Translations under genes and position numbers: made by a program
Assembly: GCA_009760855.2 (NCBI GenBank)
Contig: WPIO01000063.1
Location: 2,085,001-2,149,000 of the forward strand
DNA from: Cristatella mucedo
Lineage: Eukaryota; Bryozoa; Phylactolaemata; Cristatellidae
Length of the DNA stretch: 64,000 nucleotides
Direction of reading: 5' to 3'
Shown: piece after piece, positions 1-10,436 of the stretch
Layout: each line of letters begins with the position of its first letter
Numbering within the stretch: the first letter of the stretch is position 1
The notes under the pieces: generated by a model
Database searches by the model: none
What the model was told of the DNA's origin: nothing
The model's input: only the letters and a program-made list of their open reading frames with translations

Positions 1-134
1 CGCAGCCGCCGCCGGCGGCGCCGGTGCCCATGCTCTCGCTGCCAGAGCGCGGGCTCGTAGGCGAGCCGGCGCTCAGCGCGCCGCCGCCGCCGCCGCCCTG
101 CGAGTATAGGCCGCAGTACTTCTGGCTGCCGGGG
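1..134 (-). CDS. Second coding exon of unidentified Gly/Ala/Ser-rich gene (partial, runs off window)
   Basis: Seen: read on the minus strand, a strong acceptor (pyrimidine-rich tract ending TTTCCGTTTCAG) precedes position 134. The exon starts with one base that completes the split Ser codon of the exon ending at 2971. The frame then reads PGSQKYCGLYSQ, a run of six Gly, and a Ser/Pro/Gly stretch (SAGSPTSPRSGSESMG) before leaving the window at position 1 still open. The matching splice phase (2 + 1) and the change from Ala/Tyr-rich to Ser/Pro-rich sequence support a real exon. No named domain is visible. Inference: a linker between a low-complexity N-terminus and a domain encoded further left. 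The CGLY string recalls GATA zinc fingers, but the surrounding cysteine pattern is absent, so I do not call that family. Confidence 0.6.
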
Positions 135-1188
135 CTGAAACGGAAAAGAAAGCTGTCGGCCTCGTCTCTTCCGCTCTCGTCGCGCGCGTCCGACGCGCGC
201 GTCCGACGCGCGCGCTAACGTTCCCGGCGCCTGCTTTCGCGAACGCGAGCGGGAAGGGGCGAGGGGGGAGGACCTCAAGCATCCTCGCCTCCACAACCCG
301 CGCCGACCGCTTAGCGGCGGCGGCCGCCGCAGCGGAGGTTTGCGGCGGCCGCTGCCGCCGCCGCAGCGGCGAGGGCAGCTGTGGCGGACAGCTGGCGTTC
401 GCCGAGTCGCGAGCCGCCGCGCTCTGGCGGCGGCGGCGCGCGAGGCGGGCCTACCGGGGACACGTGTTTAAGTGCTCAGCGCAGCAGCTGCGGCTGGACA
501 GGGCGGCACAAGAAAGCCCACCGCACAGTCCACGCGCAATATTCCAGCGAGGGGGTGAAATTAATGGCGGTGTCTGGCACGTGCACAAAGGGGCGCAGCG
601 ACGCTAACGGCCGGTCAAAGGAGCTATCCTGTGGCTCGCGCGCCGCGCGCGCGCCGGTTAATTTGATGTGTGCCACGCGCTGGCGTGTGCACATCAAGCG
701 AAAGCAGGCAACTGCCGGGCCTCTAAATGGTGCCGCTGCACTACCGTTCGTCATGCCCGGAATGGAACAAAGACGCGCCGGCGCTGCCGGCGGCGGCAGC
801 GGCGGCGGGCTCTTGCTCAGTCGGCGCGCGCGAGGGCTTACCGGCTGCAGACGGCCAGTCGGTCTGAGCAGCGATTGTTTATAAAACATACCCTGCCCTC
901 GCGCGAGCGAGCGCGCGCGCGCGGCGGCTCCGTTAATGCCCGGCGCAGTGCGAATAGTAGAAGCGGCGGCTGCGGCGGCGAAAGAGACAGGTGCCGCCGG
1001 CGCGAGGCGGCTGGCCGGCGGCCGCGTCCTCAGCGCCGAGCGGTGACGGCGCGGCGACGGCGCGGCTCGGCTGCCGCTGCTGCCGCGCGGGGGACGCTGC
1101 GCTTGCTAGGAATGCGTCCGTTCTGCCGCTGGAAGAAGCGAAGCCGGCCGATGGCGTCTCGTAGAGAGTGGCTAGTCGACCAGACCAG

Positions 1189-1300
1189 GCGGAAGTGCAG
1201 AGAGCGCCTAGCTGAGCGGGCGGAAGCGTAGAGAGCGCCTAGCTGAGCGGGCGGAAGCGTAGAGAGCGCCTAGCTGAGCGGGCGGAAGCGCAAACTGAGC
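1189..1300. repeat. 31-bp tandem repeat, about 3.5 copies
   Basis: The unit begins GCGGAAGCGTAGAGAGCGCC and ends TAGCTGAGCGG (31 bp). Three nearly perfect copies run from 1189, followed by a shortened copy. Differences between copies are single bases (GTGC versus CGTA near the start). It lies inside the intron of the left-edge gene. Confidence 0.9.
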
Positions 1301-2670
1301 GGAAGCTCGCGCGGTTGGCGTTCGGAATGAGTACGGCGGAAGCATTAGCTGCACTGATCAGTCAACAGCGCGCGGGGTGATGCATGAACCGGGCGGACGT
1401 TGCTATGTCTCACCCGTTTAGTCAGTTTTTGCTTTCCTACGCCAGCCGTTTATTTAATCGCACCGTAGCTTCGCGTTAAAGATTTATTTTAAACAAAACA
1501 CGCCCTGTCTAACACACTCACACCTTTCCTTGGCTATCGCCTGTTCGTCATCAATTTGTATCGTCTCTCTCTCCTCCGTTTCTCTCGTCGTCCGTCTATC
1601 AACGTATGTAATTTCATATCTGCCGGCTACTATGCAAAGCCACGAGGGCTAAGCGGATGTCGCGCTGGAGAAAACTCTCCAGCAAGAACTCAAAAGGCCC
1701 AAGCGGCTTTCGGTCTCCAAGTCTCCCTCTCGCTAGCTGATCAAGGGAGGCTGCTGTAGTATCCCCCCGGGTCTTGGCGTTAGTCGCAGTGGCGGTTTGC
1801 GATAAGCGGTAAGCGGTAGCTCGGAGAGCTCGGAGAGCGTTGGCGCTTGACCGATGGATGCGGCGAGCAGCGCGCTCGTAGCGGCGACCGGAAACATGAC
1901 CGGGCGCCCGCCGCAGTGAGAGGTAAGCGGTGGGCAGCTCAAGAAACCTGTTCTCGCTTTGCGAAAGACAAAGGTACGCACGGGGACACACTGACTGACT
2001 GACTGACTGACGCGGCTTTCACCAACAACTGCAGCCGCGCGAGGTTGACACCGAAGTTCCGAGCTTCGGCCGAATTTTACACGCAGAGCCGCCGCCGCCG
2101 CCGCCGCCGCCGCCGCCTCGCTCCACCGGACGCTGAACGCGCAGCCAATTGGTCGACGCTTTCCGCCGCAGCGACGCTGCTTCTTCTTCTTCTTCTTCGC
2201 GCAGGCTCCCCATTTCGTCTCCGCCAGTTGTTCGCGGTCATCCTTCCAGTGACGCCGCCGCCGCTGGGCACTTTTCCTTCACTCTCTTCCACTCACGCTC
2301 TTAAATCTTGCTCTGCTTCCGCCTACAATGCCTAAATATGCGGATCTCTCTCTGGCTCTCCCCCCTGGCTCTCCCCCTGTCTCCGTCGCCCCCTGTCTCT
2401 GTCGCCCCCTGTCTCTGTCACCCTCTCTCTCTCTCTCTCTCTGTCTGAGGTCTCTCTCTGTCTGTCTGTGCCTGTGCTCTCTTTCGCTGTGCTTCTTTCC
2501 TATGCAGCATCCATGCGACGAGCCGCCGCCGCCGCCCGTGATTTCGGCTCAAGGTTAGCTCCGCTGTTCTGCCGCGCGTCCGCTCTCCCTTAAGCATCCG
2601 CCCACTCGTCTCATTTCTCTCCGCGACTCCGTTCCGAGAGCGCTCTCTGCTCCGCCTCGCTCGCCGCTGC

Positions 2671-2768
2671 GTTATAATAACAATAATAATGACAATAATA
2701 TTATTTTACATAGCGCCACAAGAGAGCTTCGTCTCTTTCCAGGCACTTGTCATTTGCTGCAAAGGAGG
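2671..2768 (-). mobile_element. L2-A retrotransposon 3' tail remnant
   Basis: Read on the minus strand it ends in a TTATTATT-type microsatellite. This follows the family's conserved tail: GCAAATG, then a GTGCCTGGAAAGAGA-like block, then GGCGCTATG. The same tail occurs at 14720-14838, 19.9 kb and 28.0 kb. Only the last ~100 bp remain. Confidence 0.7.
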
Positions 2769-2970
2769 CGCGGCGGAGGAGCCTTGCCGCTCTCGATTCG
2801 CTAATTCTACGACGACGAGGCCGCGCCGCCGCCGCCGTCGCAAATTGGCCGCCGGCGCGCCGATTGCTGCTACACCCGCCGGCATGCACGCTCCGCCGAC
2901 CGCGCGAGTGCCGACGCTGCGTGCCGCCATGCCGCCGCCGCCACCGCAAAACCGCCTCGGCGCCGCTTAC

Positions 2971-3680
2971 CTGCTCGCCGGCGACTGCTCGAACTGGGGC
3001 GAAGGCCTGGCGGCGGCCGCCGCCGCCGCAGCCGATAGCGTCGTGCCGCCGCCACCACCACCGTCGCGGTGGTGGTGGTATACTCCACTCTCGTTGCTCG
3101 TGTCGTAATAGTCCGCCCGCGGATCGCCGGCGCCGGCGCCGTAGTGGTAGCCTCCGTGGTGCTGCGCGGCTGCCGCGGCGGCAGCAGCCGCCGCCGCCGC
3201 ATAGTAGCCGGCGTGCTCATCGGCATAGCCGGCCGCCGACTCGTAGTTCTCGCGCGAGTCGTAGTACAGGAACCCGCTCTGGTAATGGCCGTAGTCCGCG
3301 CCGGCGGCGGCGGCGGCGCCCTTTTCCGCGGCCGTCGCCGCGTAGCCCTGGCCGTAGGGAAACTGGGGAGCATGCTGCTGCTGCTGCTGCTGCTGCTGTG
3401 GCAGCGGTGGCGGCGGCGGCAGAGCTACCATGTCGTAGTGATCGCGAGCTTCCTTTCGGGCCGCCGCCGCTGCCGCCGACGAGTACACCATGTCCTCCAG
3501 GGCGGCGTGCTGCGGCGGCGGCGGCTGCGGTGGCGGCGGCTGCGTCTGGCCGTAGTGCGAGAACTCCCAGTCGCGGTAGGCGGCGGCGTGAGGCGCGTAA
3601 CTGTTCGTCGAGTACGAGTCGAACGGCGCGCCGAAACCGCCGCCGCCGCCGCGTCCGTAGGGCTCTACTTCTGACACCAT
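2971..3680 (-). CDS. First coding exon of unidentified gene; Ala/Gly/Tyr/His-rich N-terminus
   Basis: Seen: ATG at 3680 in a good context (AACATGG) opens a frame starting MVSEVEPYGRGGGGGFGAPF. It runs 236 codons plus two bases to donor GTAAGC at 2970. The protein is low-complexity: GGGGG, PPPPQPPPP, about eight Gln, a run of about 12-13 Ala, HHH, and many Tyr residues in acidic or Gly settings (YYDSREN, ADYYDTSNES). The same frame extends upstream only to a GTG, so the ATG is preferred. A TATA box lies ~190 nt upstream. Inference: an N-terminal activation-type region of a developmental regulator, as seen in many homeobox, GATA, Sox or nuclear-receptor genes, or a Tyr-rich RNA-binding protein. 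I do not recognise the family. Codon-periodic Ala/Gly repeats and correct splicing to 134 make it unlikely to be chance. Confidence 0.68.
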
Positions 3681-3867
3681 GTTCAGCTGTAAGAAAGGGC
3701 GGCAGCCGGTCCGCTCAGCAGAGGCCGGAATGGCGGCACCCACCAGCGAGCAGGGAAATGCGGGAGGTGGGCAGTGCACAATGCTGACGTTAATAAGTAA
3801 TTACGACCCCAAGCTCCACAATGAACGGAGCGCGCTATTTAGAGCCTATCAGTCAAACTTGAGGCTG

Positions 3868-3880
3868 CTATTTTATAGCT
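3868..3880 (-). promoter_or_regulatory. TATA box of the left-edge gene
   Basis: On the minus strand the sequence reads GAAGCTATAAAATAGCAGCC, a close match to the TATA consensus. Transcription would start ~30 nt downstream, near 3840-3850, giving a 5' leader of about 165 nt before the ATG at 3680. It is an AT-rich patch in otherwise GC-rich DNA. Position and orientation fit; no transcript evidence is available. Confidence 0.45.
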
Positions 3881-4102
3881 TCGTTGCAAGTACACCTCAT
3901 TAAAGTAACGTCCAACGCACAAACGGGGCGGTGGCAGCAGCAGCGCGCGCGCGGCGAAGCGCGTGCGCGCGCTGCCGCCGACGACGGTCGGCTTCGCTGC
4001 GCCGCCGCCGCCGCCGACTTTCAAGTCGGGCAGCTGGCTAATTTGACGCCGCCGACGCCGACCGGCAACGGCTGCCCAGGGCGTGTCTCGCAATAGCGGC
4101 GA

Positions 4103-4155
4103 GCGAGCGCTGAGCGGGCGGCGGCGGTGACGGCGAGCGAGCGCTGAGCGGGCGG
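4103..4155. repeat. Short direct repeat, two copies
   Basis: The block GGCGAGCGAGCGCTGAGCGG followed by GCGGC occurs twice, separated by a few bases. It shares the CTGAGCGG string with the 31-bp tandem repeat at 1.2 kb. Confidence 0.75.
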
Positions 4156-5060
4156 CACGCGTTGGGCGTCGGTCATGCGGCGTCCGCCGCCGCTTGGCGC
4201 GAGACTAATTCTCAGTAACGGCCGGCCGCCTGCTGCGCTGCCTGCGCGGCCGCCCCTCCCGAGGCCGCAGCGCAGAAGGCGGGACCGCTGCTCCGCGGCG
4301 GCGGCCACTGCTCTACGGGCGCTGCAGGCATTCCAAAGCCGCCATTTGCCTCGCTAGGAAGCGCTGTGTAGGATTTGAGGCATTGCGGCATCGACGTCGT
4401 AGCTTAAGTGCAGGACTGGCTATTTGTGCGAAACTCATCAATCGCGACCGACTCGTCTAGCCCCTCGTTTAAACGTCGCTAGAGGGCGCACGCTCGCTTG
4501 CTTTCGGCATCGCCTGCCTCGGCAGTCCTCGATCGGAAGGCGTTGGCGCCCGCGGTCTCTCAACTGGTCTGCTGCAGTGAGAATTCCCGACCAATCCAGT
4601 CTTCGTCCGGTGCAAGAGCGCGCAAATCGAGCGGCTCGGCTGCTCGAGCTTCCGGCTCCCGGCTCGCGTGGCGCTGCTGCTGTGCGAACTGCGAAAGCCA
4701 CCTGCTGTGCGTACTGCGAACCGCGATCGCCCTGCGTCGCGATCGCGACGCGTCGTTATGACGCGCGGCCAAGTCAGCAGCCCCCTGGGTGCCGAGCGCC
4801 AAAAGGAGGCAGCGCGGCGGCCCGGAGGCAGCGGCTCGCGAGCTTGGCCCGGCCAACCCGCTCGTTCTCCTTCAGCCCCAAGCTCGTCGAGCGAGTCACG
4901 CGCCCCGGGCTCGACCTAAGACAAGACGCGAGTGCCCCGGGAAGTAGGAAGTACTGCGTAAGGTCGGTAGAAGTTCAGGGAGAAAGTACTTCGGAAGGTA
5001 GGAAAAGTACTTCACGCGAAAGAACGTCCTCCGGTGCCGGAAAGAAGTTCTCCGGTGAGG

Positions 5061-5063
<3 letters not shown>

Positions 5064-5119
<56 letters not shown>
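5064..5119. repeat. (CT)n microsatellite
   Basis: Nearly pure CT dinucleotide tract with one G interruption. Confidence 0.95.
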
Positions 5120-5122
<3 letters not shown>

Positions 5123-5295
5123 GGTCTCCCGCCTAGCTCCTCTCTATCTCTCTATGCTTGTACTGGGTGCAAGTAAGTACAGTCTGTATGCATCTACCAA
5201 TAGATTTATCAATGTACTCATCGATCATCTATCTACCTTTCCATCGCTTGTCTGTCACCTCAAAGCATCAGCTCTCTCATCTCACCGTCTTCAAT

Positions 5296-5302
<7 letters not shown>

Positions 5303-5378
<76 letters not shown>

Positions 5379-5418
5379 TCTCTCTCTTCCTCTCTCTCTC
5401 TCTCTTCCTCTCTCTCTC
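5303..5418. repeat. (CT)n microsatellite
   Basis: About 115 bp of CT with a few C or T interruptions near its 3' side. Confidence 0.95.
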
Positions 5419-5654
5419 GTAGTCATTCCCATTGACTTTCACTGCTTTCCCTACCTACCTCCTTCCTCTTCTCTCCTTGCTAACTTCTCTGCAAATCCCT
5501 CGCACCTGCTGCCCTCGCACCTGCCAGGGCTCGCACGCAGTCCTTAAAGCGCTGCTCCCGTTCGCCTTTAAAGCCTCGCTCCTCCCTCACTGCGCCCTGC
5601 CCTTATGCGCGTCCGACCCTCATCTCTCTTGAGCGGCCAGCTCGGAAGCCGCCG

Positions 5655-5656
<2 letters not shown>

Positions 5657-5711
<55 letters not shown>

Positions 5712-5713
5712 TC
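5657..5713. repeat. (CT)n microsatellite
   Basis: CT dinucleotide tract ending in CCCTCTCCCC. Confidence 0.95.
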
Positions 5714-5942
5714 CCCATTCGCTAAGCGCTCGCATTTTCCGCATCGCGTTACGTCACCCTCTCATCGTGGCCGCCCGTTCACCCTCCGACCCTCAGCCTT
5801 CGTATCGGTCACGCCCTCTCGGCGGTCGCCCATTTCCCCTCAACTGTACGCCGACGACGAGCGTGCACTAGCTACCGCGTGCGTGCATCGCGTACGCCTA
5901 CCCATCCGTCGCGGCGCGCATCGACTTCGACGCATGCACGCA

Positions 5943-5980
5943 CGCGCGCTCACGAGCGCGCGAGCGCTCGTGAGCGCGCG
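5943..5980. repeat. Perfect hairpin, 17-bp arms, 4-nt loop
   Basis: Arms 5943-5959 and 5964-5980 are exact reverse complements (arm CGCGCGCTCACGAGCGC) around the loop GCGA. Confidence 0.9.
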
Positions 5981-6753
5981 GCTGCGCCCACTCACTGTTA
6001 CGCCGAGACGCACGCCGGCACGCTCGCGGACGCGTTCGCGCTCGCTCGCGCGGGCAGAAAAGCGGCACGAGCCGCTGCTGTCCTATGTGCTCGTGTACTG
6101 TCGCTCTGAGCATAACCAAGAGTCCCGTCTCTTTCCCCGCAATATCCCTGATTTGCGCGCGGCGCGGCCTCGCTCGATCTGCCGAAAGCAGCCGAAAGCG
6201 TGCGCGAGCGTCGGAGCGCCTTCCGCTCGATTCCGCACGCGCGTCGGCGTATCCGGCGTAGCCGCACCGGAACGGCCGGCGAGGCGTCGCGCGATGGTGG
6301 CCGGCGCTGCGCGTTGCTTACCGACTGCTGCTGCTGCTGCCGCTGGAAGCAATGCGCCTGGCAACTGTCGGCGGCCGCCGCCGCTGCTGCCGCTGCGGGG
6401 TAGCGAGCTCCGACGGAGGCGATGGCGGCCGGCGCCTGCTTCGGGCGCTCCGACACTTGACGACTGACGTTAGCAGACGACCAGCCTGCTAAATTGCAAG
6501 GCGTCTCTTTTCGATCACGTGTCTCAGCGACGCGCCCGCGACGCCTCCTGCTCCCGGGGGGGGGGAGGGAAAAGCGATACTAAAGCGCTTATAAACAAAG
6601 TGCTGCACGTGGAAATGATAAAAAGAAGAGTCCTAATGGATGCACTCCTAGAAACCGCTCTAAATAAAACCGCATGTGGATGGCACACTTGGATAATTAC
6701 AAATCCAAACAGGAACCACTGAGCATTCGAGCACGGAGCGGCCGCCGGATCCG

Positions 6754-6756
<3 letters not shown>

Positions 6757-6808
<52 letters not shown>
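6757..6808. repeat. (CT)n microsatellite
   Basis: Pure CT tract of about 52 bp. Confidence 0.95.
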
Positions 6809-6809
<1 letters not shown>

Positions 6810-7267
6810 AGCTTCTTTGGCGAGGCGCAGCGTCCCACGAAACCCGCTTTGCAGCGCGGTAGTTGCGGTTCCGTCGGAAACCGCTCTCGCTTCCGCCGGA
6901 AGCCGTCGGAAGCGAGCTACCCGGCTCTGTGCCGACGCTCCTACTTGGAGCTCGCGCGCGCGCGCGAGCGACGGGGGCGGGGCGTCAGCACAACGCTCAC
7001 TCGCGCACCCACCCACGCTCGCGCCAATGCTGTAAAGGCGCGGGCGCGTCCTCGCGGGCACCCGCCGGTCCAGCAGCGCCGGGCTGCCGGACGCGAGGAC
7101 GGCAGATCGCGACAGCGGTAAGCGTGCGCCGCGCCGGCCGCGGCAGCCGGCGGCGGCGGCCGCGCGTCAATTAGCCAGTGGACAGATCCTTTGTCTATCC
7201 CGCTCGAAGTTGGCAGTTCATCGGGCAGTATTAGTTTCGCCGTATACGAAAGTGCCTTTTGTTTACC

Positions 7268-7300
7268 CGAGTAGAGCGCTCGCGCGAAGCGCTCTACTCG
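7268..7300. repeat. Perfect hairpin, 13-bp arms
   Basis: Arms 7268-7280 and 7288-7300 (CGAGTAGAGCGCT and its complement) flank the 7-nt loop CGCGCGA. Confidence 0.9.
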
Positions 7301-10300
7301 CCGCTGTCGGGAGGCCGCCGCCGTGCCCGCACGAGCAGGTAGCCAGCGGCGAGATGCCGCCGCCGCCGCCTTACTGCCGCCGAGCCTCGCTGCAGCTCCG
7401 CCGCAGGCAACGCACTGCCGAGCCGGGCGAGCGTGGCTTCGGCGGAGGAGCGGGAGCTAGCGACGCGAGCAGGCGCGCGGACGCAGCGTGACACCGCCGG
7501 CAACCCGGCGCGACGCAGCGCGACACACTCTGCGCTGTAAGCCGCGCGCGCGCGCGCGCCAATGGAAGCCCCGGGTACCTGCCACCGGTACGGTTGGCCG
7601 TTTTAATTGCGCTCCAGGGAAATGACAGAGCAGCCGACGGGAGACGTCGCAGCTTATCGCATCGACGGCAACTTTACCCAGCGGCCGGCGGTTTATAAAG
7701 GCTTTTAATTGCTTTAAGCCACAGGTAAAGAGTCCAATTAATTTCGTTATTGGAGCGCACCCAGCGGTCCTGCGAAGCGGCGAGCAGCCGGCGGAGATTT
7801 CGTAATATAAATAAAGTAGCGCAGGCAATTTTCCGCTCTCAGCAAGCGGCGCAGGAGATTCGGTGGCGAGTCCGCCGCGTCCGTCCGCCGCGCGTCAGTC
7901 CGCTGGGAGGGCGGGAGGCGGCCTCGCGAATGCGATTCCCGGCGTTCGGGTTAGCTTGCCTGCAAACATCAGTGGGGGGGGGGAGGGCCGCTGGCGACGG
8001 CGGCAGGAATTGGAGGCCGAAAGCACCGCATTCAAGTGCGAGCCGTCCATCTTTAAGCCGCGCCGCGCCAGGGCGGCGGCCTGCAACCGGCGCGGCGCCT
8101 CGCCGACTGCCGGGGACGTGCGGCGCGGGCCGGCGCCGCGGCGACGAATGGCTTCGAGTGACGCGAGGCGGCCGCCACGCGAGCAGCCGCTCTCTTCGTA
8201 CGATTTGAATCGACGCGCGGCGCCAAGAAGACAATAAGGAGGAGCAGCACAGCAAGCGTCCCCGCCGCCCGACCGCTGCGCCTCGCTGCGGCGTGCGCGG
8301 CGGCGCAGAGGGAGGCAGGCAGGTAGGCCCTCGTCAGCGGTGCGCGAAGCTGCTGCTGCGCGCGCGCCGCCGCGCGCGCGGTCGCTCGCATGCCGAGCCG
8401 GCGCGCGCGCTACCTTGGGGTTCGCCGCCGTTCTGCGAGTGCGTCTCCGGTGAAAGGCACGCGTAGGTGCTGATTCTTCCGTCCAGATTTTCCACCCGCG
8501 TCCGCCAACTTGCTTTCGCTGTAGAAAAGCGCTAAATGAATGCGCACGGGCGAATCCGCTGAGGCGACTCAGGAGTCCGAGGGGGCGGAGCGGACGCAAT
8601 GCCCCGGCGCAAGTAAGCTGGCGCTCGATTGGTCGGAAACGTCGCGCGCGGGCTTTACCGCGGCCGTTTCGCTCGGTTAACCGGTCCCTACCCCGCAGGC
8701 TACTAAGTGCGCGGTGGGCGCCCGGGGTCGAGAGATCCCTATGCGGCCGCTCGCTCAGCTGCGCGCGGACGCTGAGCCGCTCTGCGGCGCGCCGTCTTGT
8801 ATCGGCTGCAAGCGCTGACATCCAGAGCTACGGCGGGCCACATCGGCCGGCGTACCGCGGTTCAGTCTCAGCCGCAGCGCTGAGGAGGCTTCCACTTTTT
8901 GAGGCCAAACGTCCGCGAGAGCGGAATAGCTCCGACGGAACATCGGCTCCCTCTAGACGAGCGAGCAGGCTTCCGGACGGCGCGCGCCTCCGGATAGCGG
9001 CGCGCGCCGAAGGAACCGGAAGCTCCCGCAAGAGCTTCTGCTGCGGCGGCCGCGCGCGCGTCGAGCTATTCTGCGGCTGAAGCATAAAACGCGGTATCTC
9101 TTTGATGTCCGCATAAGGTCATGAAAGCGGCGAGCCGCATTTACTTTAGTTCCAGAGAATCACGGCCTACATGTGGTATATAAAACCAGATGAACTCGGC
9201 TTCGGCGAAAGCTTAATGACGCCGATCAATCTTCCCGCCACAGGCCGCTATGGAGGCGCGGATTGTCTCTGGGCGCGCTACCGCCGCGGCAACGCGAGCT
9301 GCCGTCGTTTCAAGCTGCCGAAGGGGCGGCAAAAAGGCGCTAGGCGTCGCGTCGAGCGGCGATGGGCGATTAACTCTGTACCGCCGATCTAATTCAGGGC
9401 ACGCTGCCGCCGATTTCGGTCGACTCGTTCCGGGCTGCCGTCTTCGCTTCGCCCGCGTGCGCCCGCGTGCGCCCCTTCTGAGCGCGCAGTGGCGCACGCG
9501 CCCGACATATGGCATAACGATACTGACCCGTCGGAGGGAGCTCTCGTCGGGAAACGACGCGCTTCTGCAGATGCGCGAGCGCGCAATAACGATGCGTGAT
9601 GAGTCGTTTAATGACTGATGAACGAGATAGCACGCCGCCGCCGCCGCCGCCTCGGCTGACTCGGCGCGGCGCTGATGCCACCGGCGCACCGGCGCTCGTG
9701 CCAGCAGCAGCGGCGGTAGAATCTCCTAGAATAGTTCGACCGGCGGAGGCGTGTTTCGGAAAGGGGGGGGGGTGCCGCGGTAGAACTCGCGGGATCGGCG
9801 GGACGCCCGCGAGCGGTGCGCAGCTGCTGCTGCGTGCGGACGCTCGCGATGCGGCAGCGGCGACGGCCAGAGGCTCGCCGCGTGCTAGCGGCCAAGAAAA
9901 GGCAGGCTCACGAAAAAATCTAGCCCGCTAGGTGTAGCTAGTTTTCGCCTAGGTGTCACTTCGCAATGCCAAGGTGCATCGTCGCCCCAGTCGACGGCGT
10001 GACCGTCGACCGGCGAATCGTCAAAGCTGCCGTAGCAGCGCGCCTCTGTCTCGGCGGCGGCGGCGTTGGCTTGAGCTCGCCGCCGCGGCTGCTCTCTCCG
10101 CCAGGTGCCGCCACCGCGTGAGGCGCCGGCGGCAGCGGCGGCGACGGACCGGTCGCTGCCGTCGCTCGCGACGGCTGCCTCGCGGCCGCCGAGATCTTGC
10201 CGGGACAGATACGTATTAGCATATTGCGTCAACGTCGGCCGCACTGCCGCGCCTCGGGCTGCCGGAGCTGCCGCTCATAGCTGGTTCGCGGTCTCGGACG

Positions 10301-10394
10301 AGTAATCGAGGCTGACAAGAGAATGAAGGAACGACACGGCTAGCGAACCTCTTGTTTAGGCGACAGGCGGCGTCGGGCGCAGAGCCGGGGCGGA

Positions 10395-10436
10395 GCAGAG
10401 CTTCCGGTGCGAGCAGCCAGCCACCGGAAGCTCTGC
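10395..10436. repeat. Perfect inverted repeat, 15-bp arms
   Basis: Arms 10395-10409 and 10422-10436 (GCAGAGCTTCCGGTG and its complement) are separated by 12 nt. Confidence 0.9.

Larger units (their letters stand above)
135..2970 (-). other. Intron of the unidentified left-edge gene
   Basis: Inferred intron of 2,836 nt with donor GTAAGC just after 2971 and acceptor CAG just before 134. It is very GC-rich at both ends. It contains a 31-bp tandem repeat (1189-1300), (CGC)n stretches near 2094-2116, a CT-rich tract at 2415-2480, and an antisense 3' tail of an L2-A retrotransposon at 2671-2768. No internal exon was recognised. Confidence 0.55.

Noticed and set aside
3677..3779. Longer N-terminus of the left-edge gene starting at 3779
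   Set aside because: The upstream start would be GTG. The ATG at 3680 has a good context and fits the TATA position.
2747..3787. 346-residue plus-strand open frame
   Set aside because: It is the antisense shadow of the Ala/Gly-rich exon at 2971-3680; Arg-rich with no domain.
7895..8821. 308-residue open frame on the minus strand
   Set aside because: Arg/Ala/Ser-rich with overlapping frames open on both strands, no domain and no splice or start support. Typical of GC-rich DNA.
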